Of a DNA stretch of 64,000 nt, positions 31,804-45,583 are shown one piece after another. Within the stretch, counting starts at the first letter, position 1. Each line of letters starts with the position of its first letter. The position numbers and the translations under genes were made by a program. Below the pieces are notes generated by a model. It did no database searches. It was not told where the DNA came from and saw nothing but the letters and a program-made list of their open reading frames with translations. The stretch comes from Aquilaria yunnanensis (Eukaryota > Streptophyta > Magnoliopsida > Malvales > Thymelaeaceae): NCBI GenBank assembly GCA_039654915.1, contig CM077596.1, positions 4,340,001 to 4,404,000 on the forward strand, read 5' to 3'.

Positions 31804-32344
31804 AGCTTTTTTTTTAAGCAATAATCCCATGATTCAGGACTTACACAAAATTTTTTGTATATACAGAAGTTTTTTATCGCTTATATGACCGCACATTTAA
31901 ATAGCTTATTTATGGCATTGACTAAGTTTTGTAGTTTTTTTTGTGTATATTCCATGTTTTGTAGCATAATGAAATGAGTGCTATTTTGTGATTGTATTTA
32001 TATATTAAATTATACTCCCTCCGTCCCAATTTACTTGAAACATTTCTCTGGGCATGGATATTAAGGTGTATGTAATTTGTGTTAATTTTTTTTTTTTGTA
32101 GTGAAAGTTTAAATAATGATTAAAAAAGAAAAGATTCTTTTTTGGGTTTTGTGCAGTGAGAGATTGAGTGGAGATTAAAAAAAAGTATTTATTGGGTTTT
32201 GTGTAAAAAGGCAAATTAATTGTTTAGAATTTTCTAAAAGAAGAAACGTTTCAACCTTTTTGGGACATCCCAAAAAGGAATACGTTTCAAGTAAAATGGG
32301 ATGGAGGGAGTATTTTTTTGTTTATAATTTAACATATAATCATT
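31804..32344. other. Spacer between Helitron 1 genes, containing a Stowaway MITE
   Basis: No gene here. It corresponds to the 130-bp spacer before the RPA-like gene in Helitron 2 and is enlarged by the MITE at 32015-32310. Confidence 0.5.
32015..32310. mobile_element. Stowaway-type MITE (Tc1/mariner), 296 bp
   Basis: The left end is CTCCCTCCGTCCCAATTTAC and the right end on the opposite strand CTCCCTCCATCCCATTTTAC, followed by inverted ACTTGAAAC. TA flanks each end (32013-32014, 32311-32312). This is the classic plant Stowaway terminus and target. The minus-strand open frame inside is incidental. Confidence 0.9.
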
Positions 32345-32950
32345 TCATTTGCAAAAGTTCATTATTTCACTATGAGGCAACACCAACAACAAAATCAAAT
32401 CTGGGACCTTCAATGAGTTGGATATAATTGGTGTTTAAAGGCTCATCTTACCCGTATCTAAGATGTTGTGAGAATGGATTGAAGGTTCATTGGGATAGAT
32501 ATGATCTTTCTAGATTGTAATGTATAATTTCAAATTTGTGGAACAATAGAACTTTTAAATTATTTTTTAATATTTTTTCAATACTATGTTACTAACTTTT
32601 GTTCCTTTTAGAATGATCATATATGTACAAGAATCCTTAAGGAGCTTTACAACAAGTACTATAATTTTGATAAGGAAGGTTCTGTATTCGTTGTGAAGAA
32701 CTTGATCATTGGTCGTCCCCCTGATGTTATGAACCCTGTTATGTATGGACACAAAATACATTTTAAGAGGTTTACTACCATAACCCATTTCACTGATGTT
32801 TGTGCTGAGATTGAGAGGCAAAAATTCGAGTTTGTTTACTTCTTAGATGTCAAAACAGACCTTCGCCGCAATGTTAATTGCATAGGTAATTTCATTACCA
32901 GGTCTCTTATATAATGCACATTACATAATATAACTTATACGGGTAATACA
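32345..32950 (+). pseudogene. Helitron 1 RPA-like gene, 5' part
   Basis: It matches the start of the RPA-like gene at 58695 onward. A degenerate first exon near 32380-32520 is followed by an exon from about 32612 reading NDHI..., then FVVKNLIIGRPPDVMNPVMYGH and IERQKFEFVYFLDV, corresponding to NDHIHAMALNF and RHYKFEFVPFQQI in the second copy. This is the first OB-fold of a replication-protein-A large-subunit-like protein, which many plant Helitrons carry downstream of Rep/helicase. The copia element at 32951 cuts it off. Confidence 0.7.
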
Positions 32951-33602
32951 TGTTGGCAATATATCCTTCGAACAAATGAACCAGCCAAGCAAAAACTTAA
33001 GGCATGTATACATTGTTCTTTAGGATTATAGCTCGCGACTATCCAAAGTGTGTGGGATAACAAGTCTATGAGAATACCCCTAGGTACAACAGGTCTTCCA
33101 GGAAGCATGCACTCGCACTCGGGATACTCCAGGAATCAATAGAAAGTAGAAATCAGGTGAGAGCAGAAGTGTTCAGAGGAGGAAGAGAGAGCTCAAAAGG
33201 TTTAGGATGATTTAAGAATGGAGTGGGACTGGGCATTTATACGGAGTAGGATGGCTGAATTTGAATGTTGGGGTGAATCTGGTAGATACAAAAAATCTTC
33301 ATTGGGATTTTTTATTGAGTCTGTTTGGATTTTCAACATGTGAAAAACAAGCTTTTCTGGATAAAGGGTAAAAAAGTAAAGTCAGAAAAATGTAAAACTA
33401 ACTTGGACCGGGCCTCATGATACTTCACGCGCAGGATGGGCAAATCAGGCTCTTTTAATTGTTTTGGCCTATCTTGTGTGCGTGAGCCTATTAATTCTTT
33501 CTTTCCTTACCTAGCCCACTTAGGCATGGTAACTTATAAAGCCTAGAAATCCCTTTTTTTCGAGCCATGTGAGATATGCCTTTTGAAATACTACACACAA
33601 CA
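32951..33602 (-). repeat. 3' LTR of the copia element
   Basis: About 650 bp, aligned through its length with 38263-38922 but with numerous substitutions and small indels. The purine tract follows directly at higher coordinates. Confidence 0.85.
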
Positions 33603-36600
33603 ATCCCCCACATATTTCAAAAGGCAACTTTAAGGTTTCTTACTGGTTTTAAACTCAAGAATGCAATTTATCGTGGCTAGTGTATATTAGATTATGAACC
33701 AGTCCCACAGCCAATAAGACTTAACTTACAGAGCACTTAGTAAAGCTTATAGCCTCTATGAACCAAATATCCTTTTGTAAATTAAGTGGTTCATTGATCA
33801 CATTGCACCCCTACAATTTGTGCTGTTCCTCATGGTGTTGCGCTTATTGACCATGTGCATGTCCTAGTTTTCAAGAGTGGTTTAGAGATTCTGCCACAAA
33901 TCTCATAAGGGTGATTCCGCTCTTACACTCATATAGGTGATTCCATCAAGTGTATACTGCATAAATACACCACCAAACATGGCTTATGTGAATCATTAAG
34001 AGCTTTTGCTCATCTTCTAATAAATGCAATTTTGCATTATCTACACCATATAAGGGACTTTAAGGAAAAATTTTGATAATGCTTCTAGGTCTAACAATGA
34101 CTTATTATCACCTATATGAACCTAATTCATAGGATCTCCAATCACAGAGGTTAGGTTACCATCACTATTGAATTAAGTTAGCAGTAGTCCCAATCCCCTC
34201 GATGTTTCATATATAACTTTCCTTCCCAGAGGTTTAGTCAGAGGATCGGCCAAGTTCACTTTTGACTTCACATAATCAATCGATACAACACCATCATTAA
34301 GCGGTTACTTTACAACATCACGTCTTAAATGAATCTGTCTATTTTTGCCATTGTAAGTTTTATTTTTTGCGATTGCTATCACAACTTGGCAATCATAGTG
34401 CATAAACATGGAAGACATTGGTTTTATGCCTAATGGTATATCTGCTAAGAAGTTTTTCAACTACTCAGGGTCAATTCCAGCAATTTCTAAGGCTCTTAAT
34501 TCTGACTCCATAGTAGATCTAGCAATGATGGTTTGTTTGGAAGATTTCCGAGACCCGGCACCACCACCAAGAGTGAATATATACCCATTAGTGGATTTGG
34601 TTTCATCAGAGTCAAAAATCCAATTAGCATCACGTACCCATCTAATATAACGGGAAATCCACTATACATAATATCATATTTCATGGTACCTTTTAAATAT
34701 TTCATAATTGTTAAAAGTGCATTCCAATGTTCTTCATTTCAATTTTAAGTATATCTACTCAATCTACACACAACATAAGCTATGTCAGGTCGAGTGAAGT
34801 TCATTAAGTGCATCAGGCTTCCAAGAATTTGTGCATGCTGTTGCTGAGCAACACTTTTTCCTTTATTTTTCTTTAATTGTGTGTTTGCATCATAAGGAGT
34901 ATTCAAAAGTGTCACCTTAAAATAGTTGAACTTTTTTAGAAGTTTCTCAACATAGTGCACTTGTGAAAACATTAAGGCACTTCCTTTCCTTATGATTTAA
35001 CACCTAAAATTACATTAACTTCCCCCCAGATCTTTCATGTCAAATTGTGAAGATAGGAAGCTTTTGGTGTGTTCAACAATTGCAAGAGTAGTTAAAAAAA
35101 TGAGCATATTATCCACATGAAGGCTGATTATTACACATTCACCACTTTAAGTTTTGTGTAAACGCATTTATCAACTCTATTAGTTGAAAAATTGTTACCT
35201 GACAAGACTTGATCAAATTTCTCATGCCACTATTTAGGTGCTTGATTTAAAACAAATAAGGATTTTTGTAACTTGCACACTTTTGTTTCTTGTCCAGAAA
35301 CAACACATCCTTCTAGCTGAGCCATATATTTTTCCTTTTGCGAATCTGCATTTAAGAAAGTAATTTTGACATCCATTTGATATATAAAAAGTTTATGTAC
35401 ATAATCCAAGACAAATAAAACTCTTATTGAAGAAATCCTAAAAACTGGCACAAAAGTGTTGAAATAATCAACATTTTCTTTTTGAGTAAATTCTTTTGCT
35501 ACCAATCTTGCTTAATATTTTTCAATAGAGTGATCAGGCGTAAGTTTTCTTTTGAAAATCCATTTACAACCAATGGCTTAGCACAAGGGGTTAAATATAC
35601 TAAATACCACGTTTGGTTTCGTAAAATAGAGTTAATTTTATTTTGAATGACTTCACTCAGAAAACATATTCTTTTGAAGAAAATTCTTCTTCAAAAGTTA
35701 TGGGATCATCTATAAGGTAGGTGTAGAAGTATTTTCCAAAGGAACTTTCTTTCCTCCACCTTTTACTCATTCTCAATTCTTCCACTTAATGTTCAAAGAC
35801 AATTTTAGCAGTAGGGGCACAAGAAATTTTTTCTTTCCTTAAAAGAAAGATATGCTAAGAAAAACTCAACATTTTTTATTTCAATTATGGTGTTGTAGTC
35901 CAGCATGTTACTTTTTAACACAAAAAATCTATGCAACACTATGCTCTGCATATCCAATAAACATGCAATTGGATGTCTTTGATCCAATTTTATGCTTTTT
36001 CGGTTTACTAAGCATACCATTTGCAAAACATCCCCAAATTTTGAAGTACTTTAAATTGGGGGATAACACTTCCAAATTTCATATGGAGTTACACTAGTGC
36101 TTTTGTAAGGAACTCAATTTTGCAAATGACAAGTAAACAAAATAGCTTCACCCTAAAGATTATCAGGAGTAAAAGAACTAATAATCATGGCATTCATCAT
36201 TTCTTTTGAAGTTCTATTTTTCCTTTTAGCTATACCATTTGATTTGAGAGGGTATGGTGGAGTTAACTCATGAATTATTCCTTTTTTTTTCACAAAAGTC
36301 ATTAAACAATAAAAACTCACCTGCTCTATCCAATCGAACTCTTTTAATCTTTTTATTCAATTGGTTTTCTACTTCAAACTTAAACAACGAGAGCATATCA
36401 AAAACTTTATCTTTATTTCTTAACAAATAAACCTTAGTGAATCTAAAGCAATCATTTATGAAAGTCACATAATATCTTTTACCACATCTAGTCATAGTTT
36501 GTTTCAAATCACCAAGATCAATGTGAATTAAACTTAGTAATTCTGATTTTCTTTCAATTGAAGCACAACATTTCTTTGTTCATTTTGTTTGAACACAAAG

Positions 36601-38262
36601 TATACCTCTATCAAAACTCGTGTTAGTAGCGGGTGTGATTAAACCTAGTGATTGCATCTTTTTTAAATTAGATAAACTCATAGGTCCCAGTCTAACATGC
36701 CATAAGTCAAGAGAGTTGACCAAGGAAGAAGAAGAAGATGCATTATCATTATTGACGACATTAGAAATACTCAGTACAAAGAGACCTTGGTTATAATAAT
36801 GTTTGCTCGCATAATTATTATTTCTAGTCATCATTACAACAATCAAATATGACTTTGATGCCTACTTTCATCAGCAAAGACACAGGCACCAAGTTGGCTA
36901 TTATGGTGGGAGCATGCAACACATCACCAAAGGCCAGTGCCTTTCCAAAGGTTAATTTTAGAAATACCTTGCCCTTGCCAAGAACTGATATACCTTGGGA
37001 GTCACCAAGATACACTATTTTAACACCTTCCTCTATTTGAGTAAAGGATGAAAATGTATTTCTGCTACCACAAATATACCTAATGGCACCAAAATCTATT
37101 GCCTACTTTTTTGAATTAGCAACTAGGTATGCTTGTGAAACCACTGCAGCAATGATGTCATCATCATAATCATCCCTTTGAGTCAGGTGTGCCCTTGGCC
37201 TAAGAAGTTTTTCAAATTTCTTTCTTTTTTAGAATTATCGAGCGAAATGCCCTTTTTTTTTTCCACAAACGAAGCAAGGTAGTGCTTCTTTGTCATCATT
37301 ATTGGCTCGCATATGTCTAGGCTTTGGAGTTATTGTTGGGTTTCTGTTTTAGATTGTACCTATTGGAGTTGACAATATTGGCATTAGAGGTCAATTGCTT
37401 TCCTTTGGCTATGGACTACGCCTTCCTATTGGTGTCCTCGATGATGATGTGAGTGATTAGGTCCGCCAAAGACAACTACTTGTGCTTGTGTTTTACTTGT
37501 TGTTTGTAGTCTCTTTATGACGCTGGCAGCTTCTCAATCAACAAGCTTGTTACGAACTCTTCCTCTAGCGTGATCTTTTCCCCTTTTGAGTCCTTTAGGA
37601 GCTTGTGGTATTCATTAATTTGTGACTTGATGTCCTTTTCATCCTCCATCTCCCACCAATAGAATTTTTCGATCACAAACTGTTGCTTGCCTGCATCTTA
37701 CATCATGTAGTTGAGCCGCATGGATTCTTATATCTTCTTTACTTCCTTATATTTAATGTAGACATCGAACAACTCATTAAATAATGTTGAAATAATTATG
37801 TGATGACATACCTTATTAGCATAGGTCCTGGACTCTTGCAGGTTGGGATCAACGGGTTTAGACTCATTCAATGCAAAGGAGACTCTATGTACATCCAGCA
37901 ACATGTAGATGCGTTCTTGCCATCTTTTATAGTTTTCTCCACCAAACACTTCTATCTTTGAAATATTGGGAAATGGTTTCACCAATGTTAATGGGGGCGA
38001 TAGTGTGGTTGGCATAATGATAGTAGTCTTGGCAATTAATGTAATTTTCATGTAGAATCGAGCATCAGCAATCGCCTAATTGCTAGTAGTAGCAAGGTTG
38101 GGATATTTTTCCCTATCAATTTTCACAATTGCGGTTGAGAGAATATTTTCACAATTGGCAACTGCAGCCTCAATATCAACAGGCTCTTCCTGGACAATGT
38201 CTAAAGGATTGACGACAGGAGTACCATTAACTTGGGTTGGATCCATGATATAATCCTTGAGA
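33603..38262 (-). pseudogene. Copia gag-pol, broken
   Basis: In minus-strand order it shows these pieces. Gag from the ATG at 38246 (MDPTQVNGTPVVNP), continuing at 37728-38051 with FGGENYKRWQERIYMLLD. A decayed CCHC knuckle, CFVCGKKKGHFAR, near 37240-37275. A protease-to-pre-integrase segment at 36580-37015 (LDLWHVRLGPMSLSNLKKMQ). Integrase core at 36268-36507 (YYVTFINDCFRFTKVYLL). Reverse transcriptase at 35230-35505 (IYQMDVKITFLNADSQKEKY), with the catalytic box near 35105-35140 reading LHVDNMLI instead of YVDDM. The RT end at 34745-34972 and RNase H remnants at 34496-34705. Frame changes and stops separate these pieces, so it is inactive. Confidence 0.85.
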
Positions 38263-38922
38263 TTGTTGGCAATGTAGCCTTTGAACAAACCAACCAACCA
38301 AGCAGAAACTTGAGGCATGTATACACTGTTCTCAAGGATTATAGCTCGTAACTCTCCAAAGTGAATAGGAGAATAGGTCTGCGAGAATCTCTCAAGATAC
38401 AATGGTCAATTCGGGAAGCACGCACTCACACCTAGGATACTCTAGGAATCAACAAAAAGCAGAAACTAGGCAAAAGTAGAAGTGTTCAGAAGGAGTAAGT
38501 GACAGCTTAAAAGCTTTGGGATAATTTGAGAATGGAGTAGGACTGGGTATTTATAGGGAGTAGGATGGTTGAATTTGAACATTTAGGTGAATCTAGCAAA
38601 TACAAAAAATCTCGGTTGGGATTTTTTGTACGTTAAGGTAGTTTGGGTTTTCAACATGTGAAAAACAAGCTTTTCTAGATAAGGGTAAAAAGTAAAGTCA
38701 GAAAAATGTAAAACTAACTTGGATCGAACCTTGTGACACTTCGAGTGCAATGGAAGGGGCAAAATCAGGCTTTTTTAACTGTTTTGCCCCATCTTGTATG
38801 CATGAGCTTGTTACTTCTTTCTTTGCTTACCTAGCCTGCTTAAGCATGGTAACTTATAAAGTCTAGAAATCCCTTTTGTCCAAACCATATGAGATAAGCC
38901 TTTTGAAATACTACATACAACA
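38263..38922 (-). repeat. 5' LTR of the copia element
   Basis: Partner of 32951-33602. The gag ATG lies 17 bp from its inner end, which leaves little room for a standard primer-binding site; I could not recognise one. Confidence 0.85.
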
Positions 38923-38927
38923 ATATA

Positions 38928-40200
38928 AACATTTTTTGTTTGAGACATTTTTATTGTGTGTCATGCATTATATAACGAGATGCGGTAGGAAAGCTTTGGA
39001 AACTTGGACCTATAACTTCTCAGTAGATTAAAGGTGGTCCTATCACTCGAAGGTGTACACTTTACTTAATGGATCATAGGTAAGTCAATTTGATAAGATA
39101 AATCAGTTGTTGATATTTTTCAAAATGAATATAATGAATAGTGACTTCAATTATTATAGTTGTACTAAAATTGAGGTTATGCTATGGGGCGATTAGGTTG
39201 ACCTTGCTGATTATCAGATTATCTTGAATATGAAGGATGAACATGCTATTCTGGTTGTCACATCTACATATGTAAAGCAATATGTAGGTTTACGACATTA
39301 TTGCATTTTGGTGCCCCTATTGTATTATCTTTTGATTTTACTATGTCTTCATATTATTTTCATCTATAGCTATAGTTCTTAATACTCCTTTGCAATTATA
39401 GAAATTGACTTCTCTACTCGAAGTGTGTAACCAAGATATGCATAAACCTTGAAAATCTTCCAGTTGTTGCTATCCTACAATCATAAGTTCAAAAATAATT
39501 TGTATCACTTTTTTTTATATTTACATTTTAAAATCATGATGTGTAATTTTTTTTTCCAAAATATTTTTATAGGTCATGATTGGTGAAATCAGTGTTATTC
39601 ATGAAGTAGCAAGTCACCAAGTTGTGCAAAAGATGAGTGTCTGTAATGTGGCTAAGCACTTCACAATACTCCAAATTGAGAAACGATGCTTTGAACCAAT
39701 TTTTGAGGCTATTTAATACGATTTGCATTGCACAAAATACGCAAGATGTTATTGTTAGTGATCAATTATTATCTGTTATTGCAGCACAATGTTTTCTTAT
39801 GTTATGCAACAATTATGTGAGTTGATTGACAATACCCTTGTTATTATGAAAGATGCATTTGTTGATTGAAGAAAGTGCAGCCACAAGGCTCAATATTTTA
39901 TTGTGAAAAAATGCCATATGATTACTGCTAGATATGTCATAAGGTTGTTATGCCTTAGAACCCATCTGATTTTATCTTTTTATTACTAAAATTACTGTTA
40001 TGTCACATCCTTGTAACATGTTATCTAATTTTGGATGTGCAAGTATAAAGTAAGTCTGAGAGTTGTGGACCATTCATTCGACACATACTTTGTTATTTTT
40101 AACAAAGTTAATGAACAGTTTTTTGGGTGTCTAGCTTCTAAATTATACATGATAAAAGACACTGTGAGTGTTCCAAATAAGTAAATTTTTGCCCCCGAGT
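38928..40200 (+). pseudogene. Helitron 1 RPA-like gene, 3' part
   Basis: It resumes beyond the copia element. The second OB-fold segment at about 39160-39300 reads VMLWGD, stop, VDLADYQIILNMKDEHAILV (copy 2: LTFWGDQANSLDY). A strand-turn segment near 39410-39470 resembles the RPA words after that fold. An exon-like stretch at 39574-39715 follows, then a decayed zinc-binding segment near 39865-39940. A C-terminal OB-fold piece, CKYKVSLRVVDHSFDTYFVI, lies at about 40040-40100. Stops are frequent. Confidence 0.65.
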
Positions 40201-43200
40201 AAATATTAACTTTTTTGTTACGTTTTCTTTTATACGCCTAGGTGGATGGGCAGTAAAAAATTTAGATGATTAATGGGCACACAATTTTATCTGGGAGGTG
40301 TAGATCACTAAGTATAATCGTCAGAACTTATGTTCTGCATTTACTATGAAGAAAGTTGAGTCAATTAATTAGTCAATTGAAAGTCAGCTCCTACTTCACC
40401 TTATTTCCAAGGTAATACATAACATCGTATAAGCATATACAATATTGAAAATATTATCAAAAAAATATGCATGACATCTAAGTTAAACTAATTATATGTC
40501 TGTGATTGTTATAAATATCAGTTTCAATCACTGGCCTAAGGAAGTTTATCTTTGAAAAGATGTTTTTAAGATGAAATGATATCAAGGCCTCAGCATCTTA
40601 GACAACAATATTGCCTTTGGTTACAATCTTTTTACTATTTTAATATTGCAATTAATTTTCCCTATTTATATGTTGTGGCACCGATTCTAACAAATCCATA
40701 CAAATATAGTGATTCGAGTAATGCATACAAATGTTGTGACCTTATAGCCACTACAGTTATGACAAAAACTATTGGTAGTACACCCACTACACTCAATACA
40801 AGGTATTAGTCATTTATGTTGGTTACTGTTATAGTATGATTTTATATTTTCAATTATATCATTGCAAAAGTCTTTTTTATATTGAAATTTGTTTCCATGC
40901 ACTACATGTACAATATAGTTGGTTTCCTAAGTACAAACTATGACAACACAAAATTACTACCACAAAAACCTAGATTTCCAAATGTGATGTGAGTATTATC
41001 TATATTTATAACACTATATTTCTTGAGAAAAAATAATACTTTGATTTGTTGTAATTGCAAGGAGCTGCATAATCATCCAATTACTTTTGTCAGAAGTGCT
41101 TCATAGGTGGATGACAGGTTGATTGAGCCCTTGAACAGGTTCAAATATTCTTAAAAAGAAACAAATTCAATACACACCTTCTGAAATTGATTACATGCCT
41201 CCAACACATTTTTCTATATGAAAATTTTTTGTTGTCCATTACTTCATGAACAAGCAGAATAGAAACTTTTGCATGCAAATGATATATCTACTTGAAATTT
41301 TTTGTTATTTACTAGTTGTATGCTTGACTACATATAACCATTTGATGGTTGATTTTTTATTCTAACATTTTTGAACTATTGGTCATATTGTTATATAGTT
41401 TATAACAACATAATTTAAAAATTAGTGTATTAAAATCCCTTCATTTACCATGGAATTCCATTGTAAAACCAGGTAAGTAAACTAGTTCCTATCAATTTTG
41501 TTAACAATAGTTGTTCGGTCAAGTTCAATCATATGGCCATTTTTTCTTACAATAAAGTATTCTTCTTTGTTTTTTTGAATAGTAAGATTCTTCACATAAT
41601 ATAGATAGCCCTCTACAAGCTTATCTTTCAATAGATGGGCTAAAAAAATTTTCATGTAGCAATGAATTAAGGCTCCCTCCAAGTAATAATAGTGATTTCA
41701 ATATAATGATTCATCTTTTTTTTTCTTCATATTTCTTTGATATTGATGTAAATAATAAAAACATTGCAAATAACATGAATAGCTTCTCATCAAATAGAAC
41801 AAAGTCAATGCTTATATATCTAATAGAAAGATTTGTCACATCCCATTTATGCGAACCATAATTTTGATTCTAACATTGTTGACACCAACTTTAAGTTCAT
41901 TCAAGTAGATGTATTCTAAATCATCCATATGGTCCACTTGAGTTGAATTAGGCACCGATGACAACTGTTAAAAAAATGTATATGAAAAGATTATGAAGAT
42001 GGAAAGATAGCTACGGTATTAGCTTGACCATTCCTTATATACCATTGTTGCGTTAGAAACTAAAAAGACATGATATATATATTGTTTAAAAGGCATTAAA
42101 TGTGGACATATTGTTTTTAAATTTTGCATCTTCGATATTTGAATGAGTGTAGACAGTTTTGTTTAGTATTTGAAATGCATGAATCTTTATATGGTGTTAT
42201 GGTGGAATGCATTTTTTCTTCTTTTTCTCCTTTCGTGCAATGAATGTATGGATCTAATTTTATTTCAGTTAGAAGCCGAATGGTGGAACAAATTCTTCTT
42301 TTTTTTCGTCTTACATGAATGAATGTGTTGCATCAAAATTCATTTCTAAATAATGAATGAATTACATCCAAAATTGTTTTAGTTGATGTCCAATTTTGCA
42401 TACATACTATAGATTAGCGAAAAAGTCCAAAGAATGCTTGCATGCCTATAGGCTCTCTTCATGGCTAATAGAGTGAAAAAGGATGTAGGCCATTCCAAAT
42501 AAGGGATAAGCTTTTGAAATAAAAAAAGAAACATTTGGTTATTATAAGTCTTAGTAGGGTAGGTCTAAGTCTAATGTAAAAAAATTGAATGAAATTTAAT
42601 GCTCTCAGTGTAGAGGGTACGAATAAATGATGCAGTATTGATTAGAGAATGATAAAGAAAAAAACACCAAAAATCTTTGTCCTTGAGGATTCTAATGGTG
42701 ATATTTTCTAGTCTTTAAAGATAAAGATGCATATTTTAGAGATGGTTGATATTTAGATTGTTGTTGTGTTTAAGTTTGTTCTAAGAAGACTATTTTGACT
42801 TTTTACATGATGGAATGGGAAGTCAAATTTAAGAGATGATTCAATAATGGAGGTTATTAGTATTGGCTCTGTCAAAATTAAAATGGTGTATGAATTGGTT
42901 TGCACATTGGATAAAATTATCCATTCCAAAATTATGGAGAAATATGATATTATTAATTAAACTTACTAAACTTCCAAAGCTAGATGAGGTGTTTCAAAAG
43001 TGACCAAAGGATACATGATCCAAATGAAAGGAGATTTGCATCAAGGCTTGATGTGACACAATTAAGACCTCAAAGAGCCAGAAACATAATGCACATGCTG
43101 AGAATGGTAGCCATCAACAATAAAAAAGTTCCTTCTATAGAATTTGCAACAAAGGATGGTTTCCAAAGTGTAGACAAACTAGTTGTGTTGTCCGTGCAAT

Positions 43201-45462
43201 GCACAAGTCTCTTGGTTTATTGTAAGTATTTTTGTTATGTATTATTTTTTTAAACCCATTTTTTATTAGTTATTTTTATTTTTTTATATGAGTATTGAAA
43301 AAAAATATTTACAAAAGAAAGAAAGCGGGGATGTAATGATATGTGGTTAAAATAAGAAATTAGAGTGCATGACAACAAGAAGTAAAATATATTAAGACAG
43401 AGCCTATTACTTTGTTGGAAGTGACTATATATAACCTTCATAAAAAAATTATAAAAATAAGATTAAGTTAATGCTAATAATAATAAAAAGATGATGATGA
43501 TGATAATAGTAGTAGTAGTAGTAGTAGTAATAAATATGTTTATCCTTATAATGATATTGAGCAATAAACCAAAAAAGAAAAATAAGTGTGAGAAAAGGAG
43601 ACAGATTTATACCTACAATAAACAACAATTTGAGACACTGTTTCTATGGAATTGACAAAGTAGGTCACTTCATTGTTTTTGAAATCTTCTTTGTTGGCAT
43701 CATTGCATAACTACTATTAGCTGAATATCTCTTCCAAACATTTTTTTTATTGAGAACCATATGCTTATTGAAGTTAGAGTAAAATTGGCAGGAAAGATTT
43801 TTTGTTGTTTCACTTACTCAAACACAAAACTGTTGTTTTCTTTTATGTTAGTTATTATAAGAGAATGGGTAGTAGCTTTCAAATTGGAAAAGATAATTTA
43901 TACAATACAATATGAAAAATTTTAATCATATGAATAAATAGTAATTTTGGCCATTTTAAAAGCATTAATATATATGTACATAATTTGAATGTAAAAGTAA
44001 ATGTGAAAAATGGTAAGCCAAGATTCAATTTTTAGCTTCTATTATAGTGACTACATGACTTATGCTGACAATACTAATTAGCATTAGTACATAAAGTTGG
44101 ATCCCCAAATTATAAAAGGAAAAACAAGAATGAGAAAACATATATTTTAATACATTACTTGAGCTGAAAAATTTGTCTCATTTTGATAAAGAATATACAG
44201 AGTTAGAGAATCAAGTTATCTATAAAGAAATAAATGGCAATCTAGTTTGTAATCTTTGAAATGCAAAGTGAATACATAGTCACAGTAATATAAAGAGTTT
44301 AGAAATTGAATTAATGTAATTTATGAATCAATTGAATACTATTTAAGAAAAAAATTGAAAAAATAAGGATAATAATTGTATTAGTGATTTGATTAAGAAC
44401 TAATTAAGAAAAAACTTAATTTACTGACTATTCATCAACTTGATTTGCAGCTATTTTTAAACCCTTTTATGTTATTGTTTCCAAGCAATTTATTTGTTCA
44501 ATTTATTATTGTGTATGCAACATGACTATAATTTAAAATCTTAAATGAATACAAAAGTTTAGATTTAAAACACAAAGAACTAAATATATTAAACCTAAAA
44601 GATTGACAGCTATGTATTAGCATATATGAAGAAGAAAGACAATTAGTACTCAAACATCACAGTAATCATATTAAGATATTTTACATCAAAACTTTTAAAA
44701 ATGACATATTAGTTCTTAAATAAATGTCAAGAGAGGTGTGGTCAATTAATTTATAGTATTCAAAGGTAGTTAGTGCCATTCTAATAAGATAAAAAAAGAT
44801 CTAGAAGTCAAAGGATGAAACATAAAAGGCATAAAGTGGTAACATAATTTATTTTTATCCAATATTACAATTAAGCTAAAAATGACTAATTAGTTACACA
44901 AATTCTAATAGAATAAATTCTTAAACTAAAAAATTTTAAAAGAACTCTTTTGCTTTACATTTGAGTCCATCTAGATCATAAAATATTTAACAATTTAAAA
45001 AGGTCCATATTTAATGCATATCAACTCTTGTCAAGGTAATAATGAAATGATCCTAGTGACATTGACATGAACAATACATGCCCAAGACAAGATTTAGTAA
45101 ATTACAAAAAATTAATATTAGGAATGATTATCATTAAGATCATCAAAGGAGTAGACCATTAATATGTTTAAATAACATCTAGAATGAAATTTACAAATTT
45201 ACAATAGGAGTTATTATTAGCCAAATGGCATTATGATGGGCATTTAAAACATAGAAATTAAGATTCAATAACTTGAATATGCAAAACATAGAAGATTGAA
45301 GAATCTGTATCAAAACAGATGGAGTCAAACAAAAAATTGTAACTTTAACCTTGAAGTTTCAAAATATTAATGTAAGGACCAAATTTTAAAAAAAAAAAAA
45401 CGTAAAAGATCTCACATTAATACCAGAAGTAGTGGCTAGTAGTAATGAGTGGGTTTTTCATT
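40201..45462. other. AT-rich DNA without recognisable genes
   Basis: It possibly contains the remaining 3' part of Helitron 1. Short open stretches at 40576-40809 and 42984-43253 show no domain I recognise. Microsatellites (ATG)n and (TAG)n lie at 43491-43529. Confidence 0.45.
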
Positions 45463-45583
45463 TTTATATTTTTTGATTGTCACCAATGTCAAAGATGAGG
45501 TATATATATATATTAAGAATATCTATCAGTCTTTTTAAATAACTACCTCATCTTTGACATTGGTGACAATCAAAAAATATAAA
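45463..45583. repeat. Perfect 40-bp inverted repeat with 41-bp spacer
   Basis: 45463-45502 is the exact reverse complement of 45544-45583 (the right arm begins TACCTCATCTTTGACATTGG). The spacer includes (TA)n. Flanks beyond the arms diverge at once. It could be a fold-back MITE remnant or a small-RNA-like hairpin. Neither is proved. Confidence 0.8.

Larger units (their letters stand above)
32951..38922 (-). mobile_element. Old Ty1/copia retrotransposon, degenerate, 6 kb
   Basis: LTRs at 32951-33602 and 38263-38922 both start TGTTGGCAAT and end ACAACA on the plus strand. The target duplication is ATACA (32946-32950) against ATATA (38923-38927), four of five matching. A purine tract (ATGTGGGGGAT on the minus strand) abuts the LTR at 33602, which fixes minus orientation. 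The LTRs differ at many positions, so the insertion is old. It sits inside the RPA-like gene of Helitron 1. Confidence 0.85.

Noticed and set aside
34408..34650. Plus-strand open frames opposite the copia pol
   Set aside because: The minus strand carries recognisable RT/RNase H pieces; the plus-strand frames are shadows.
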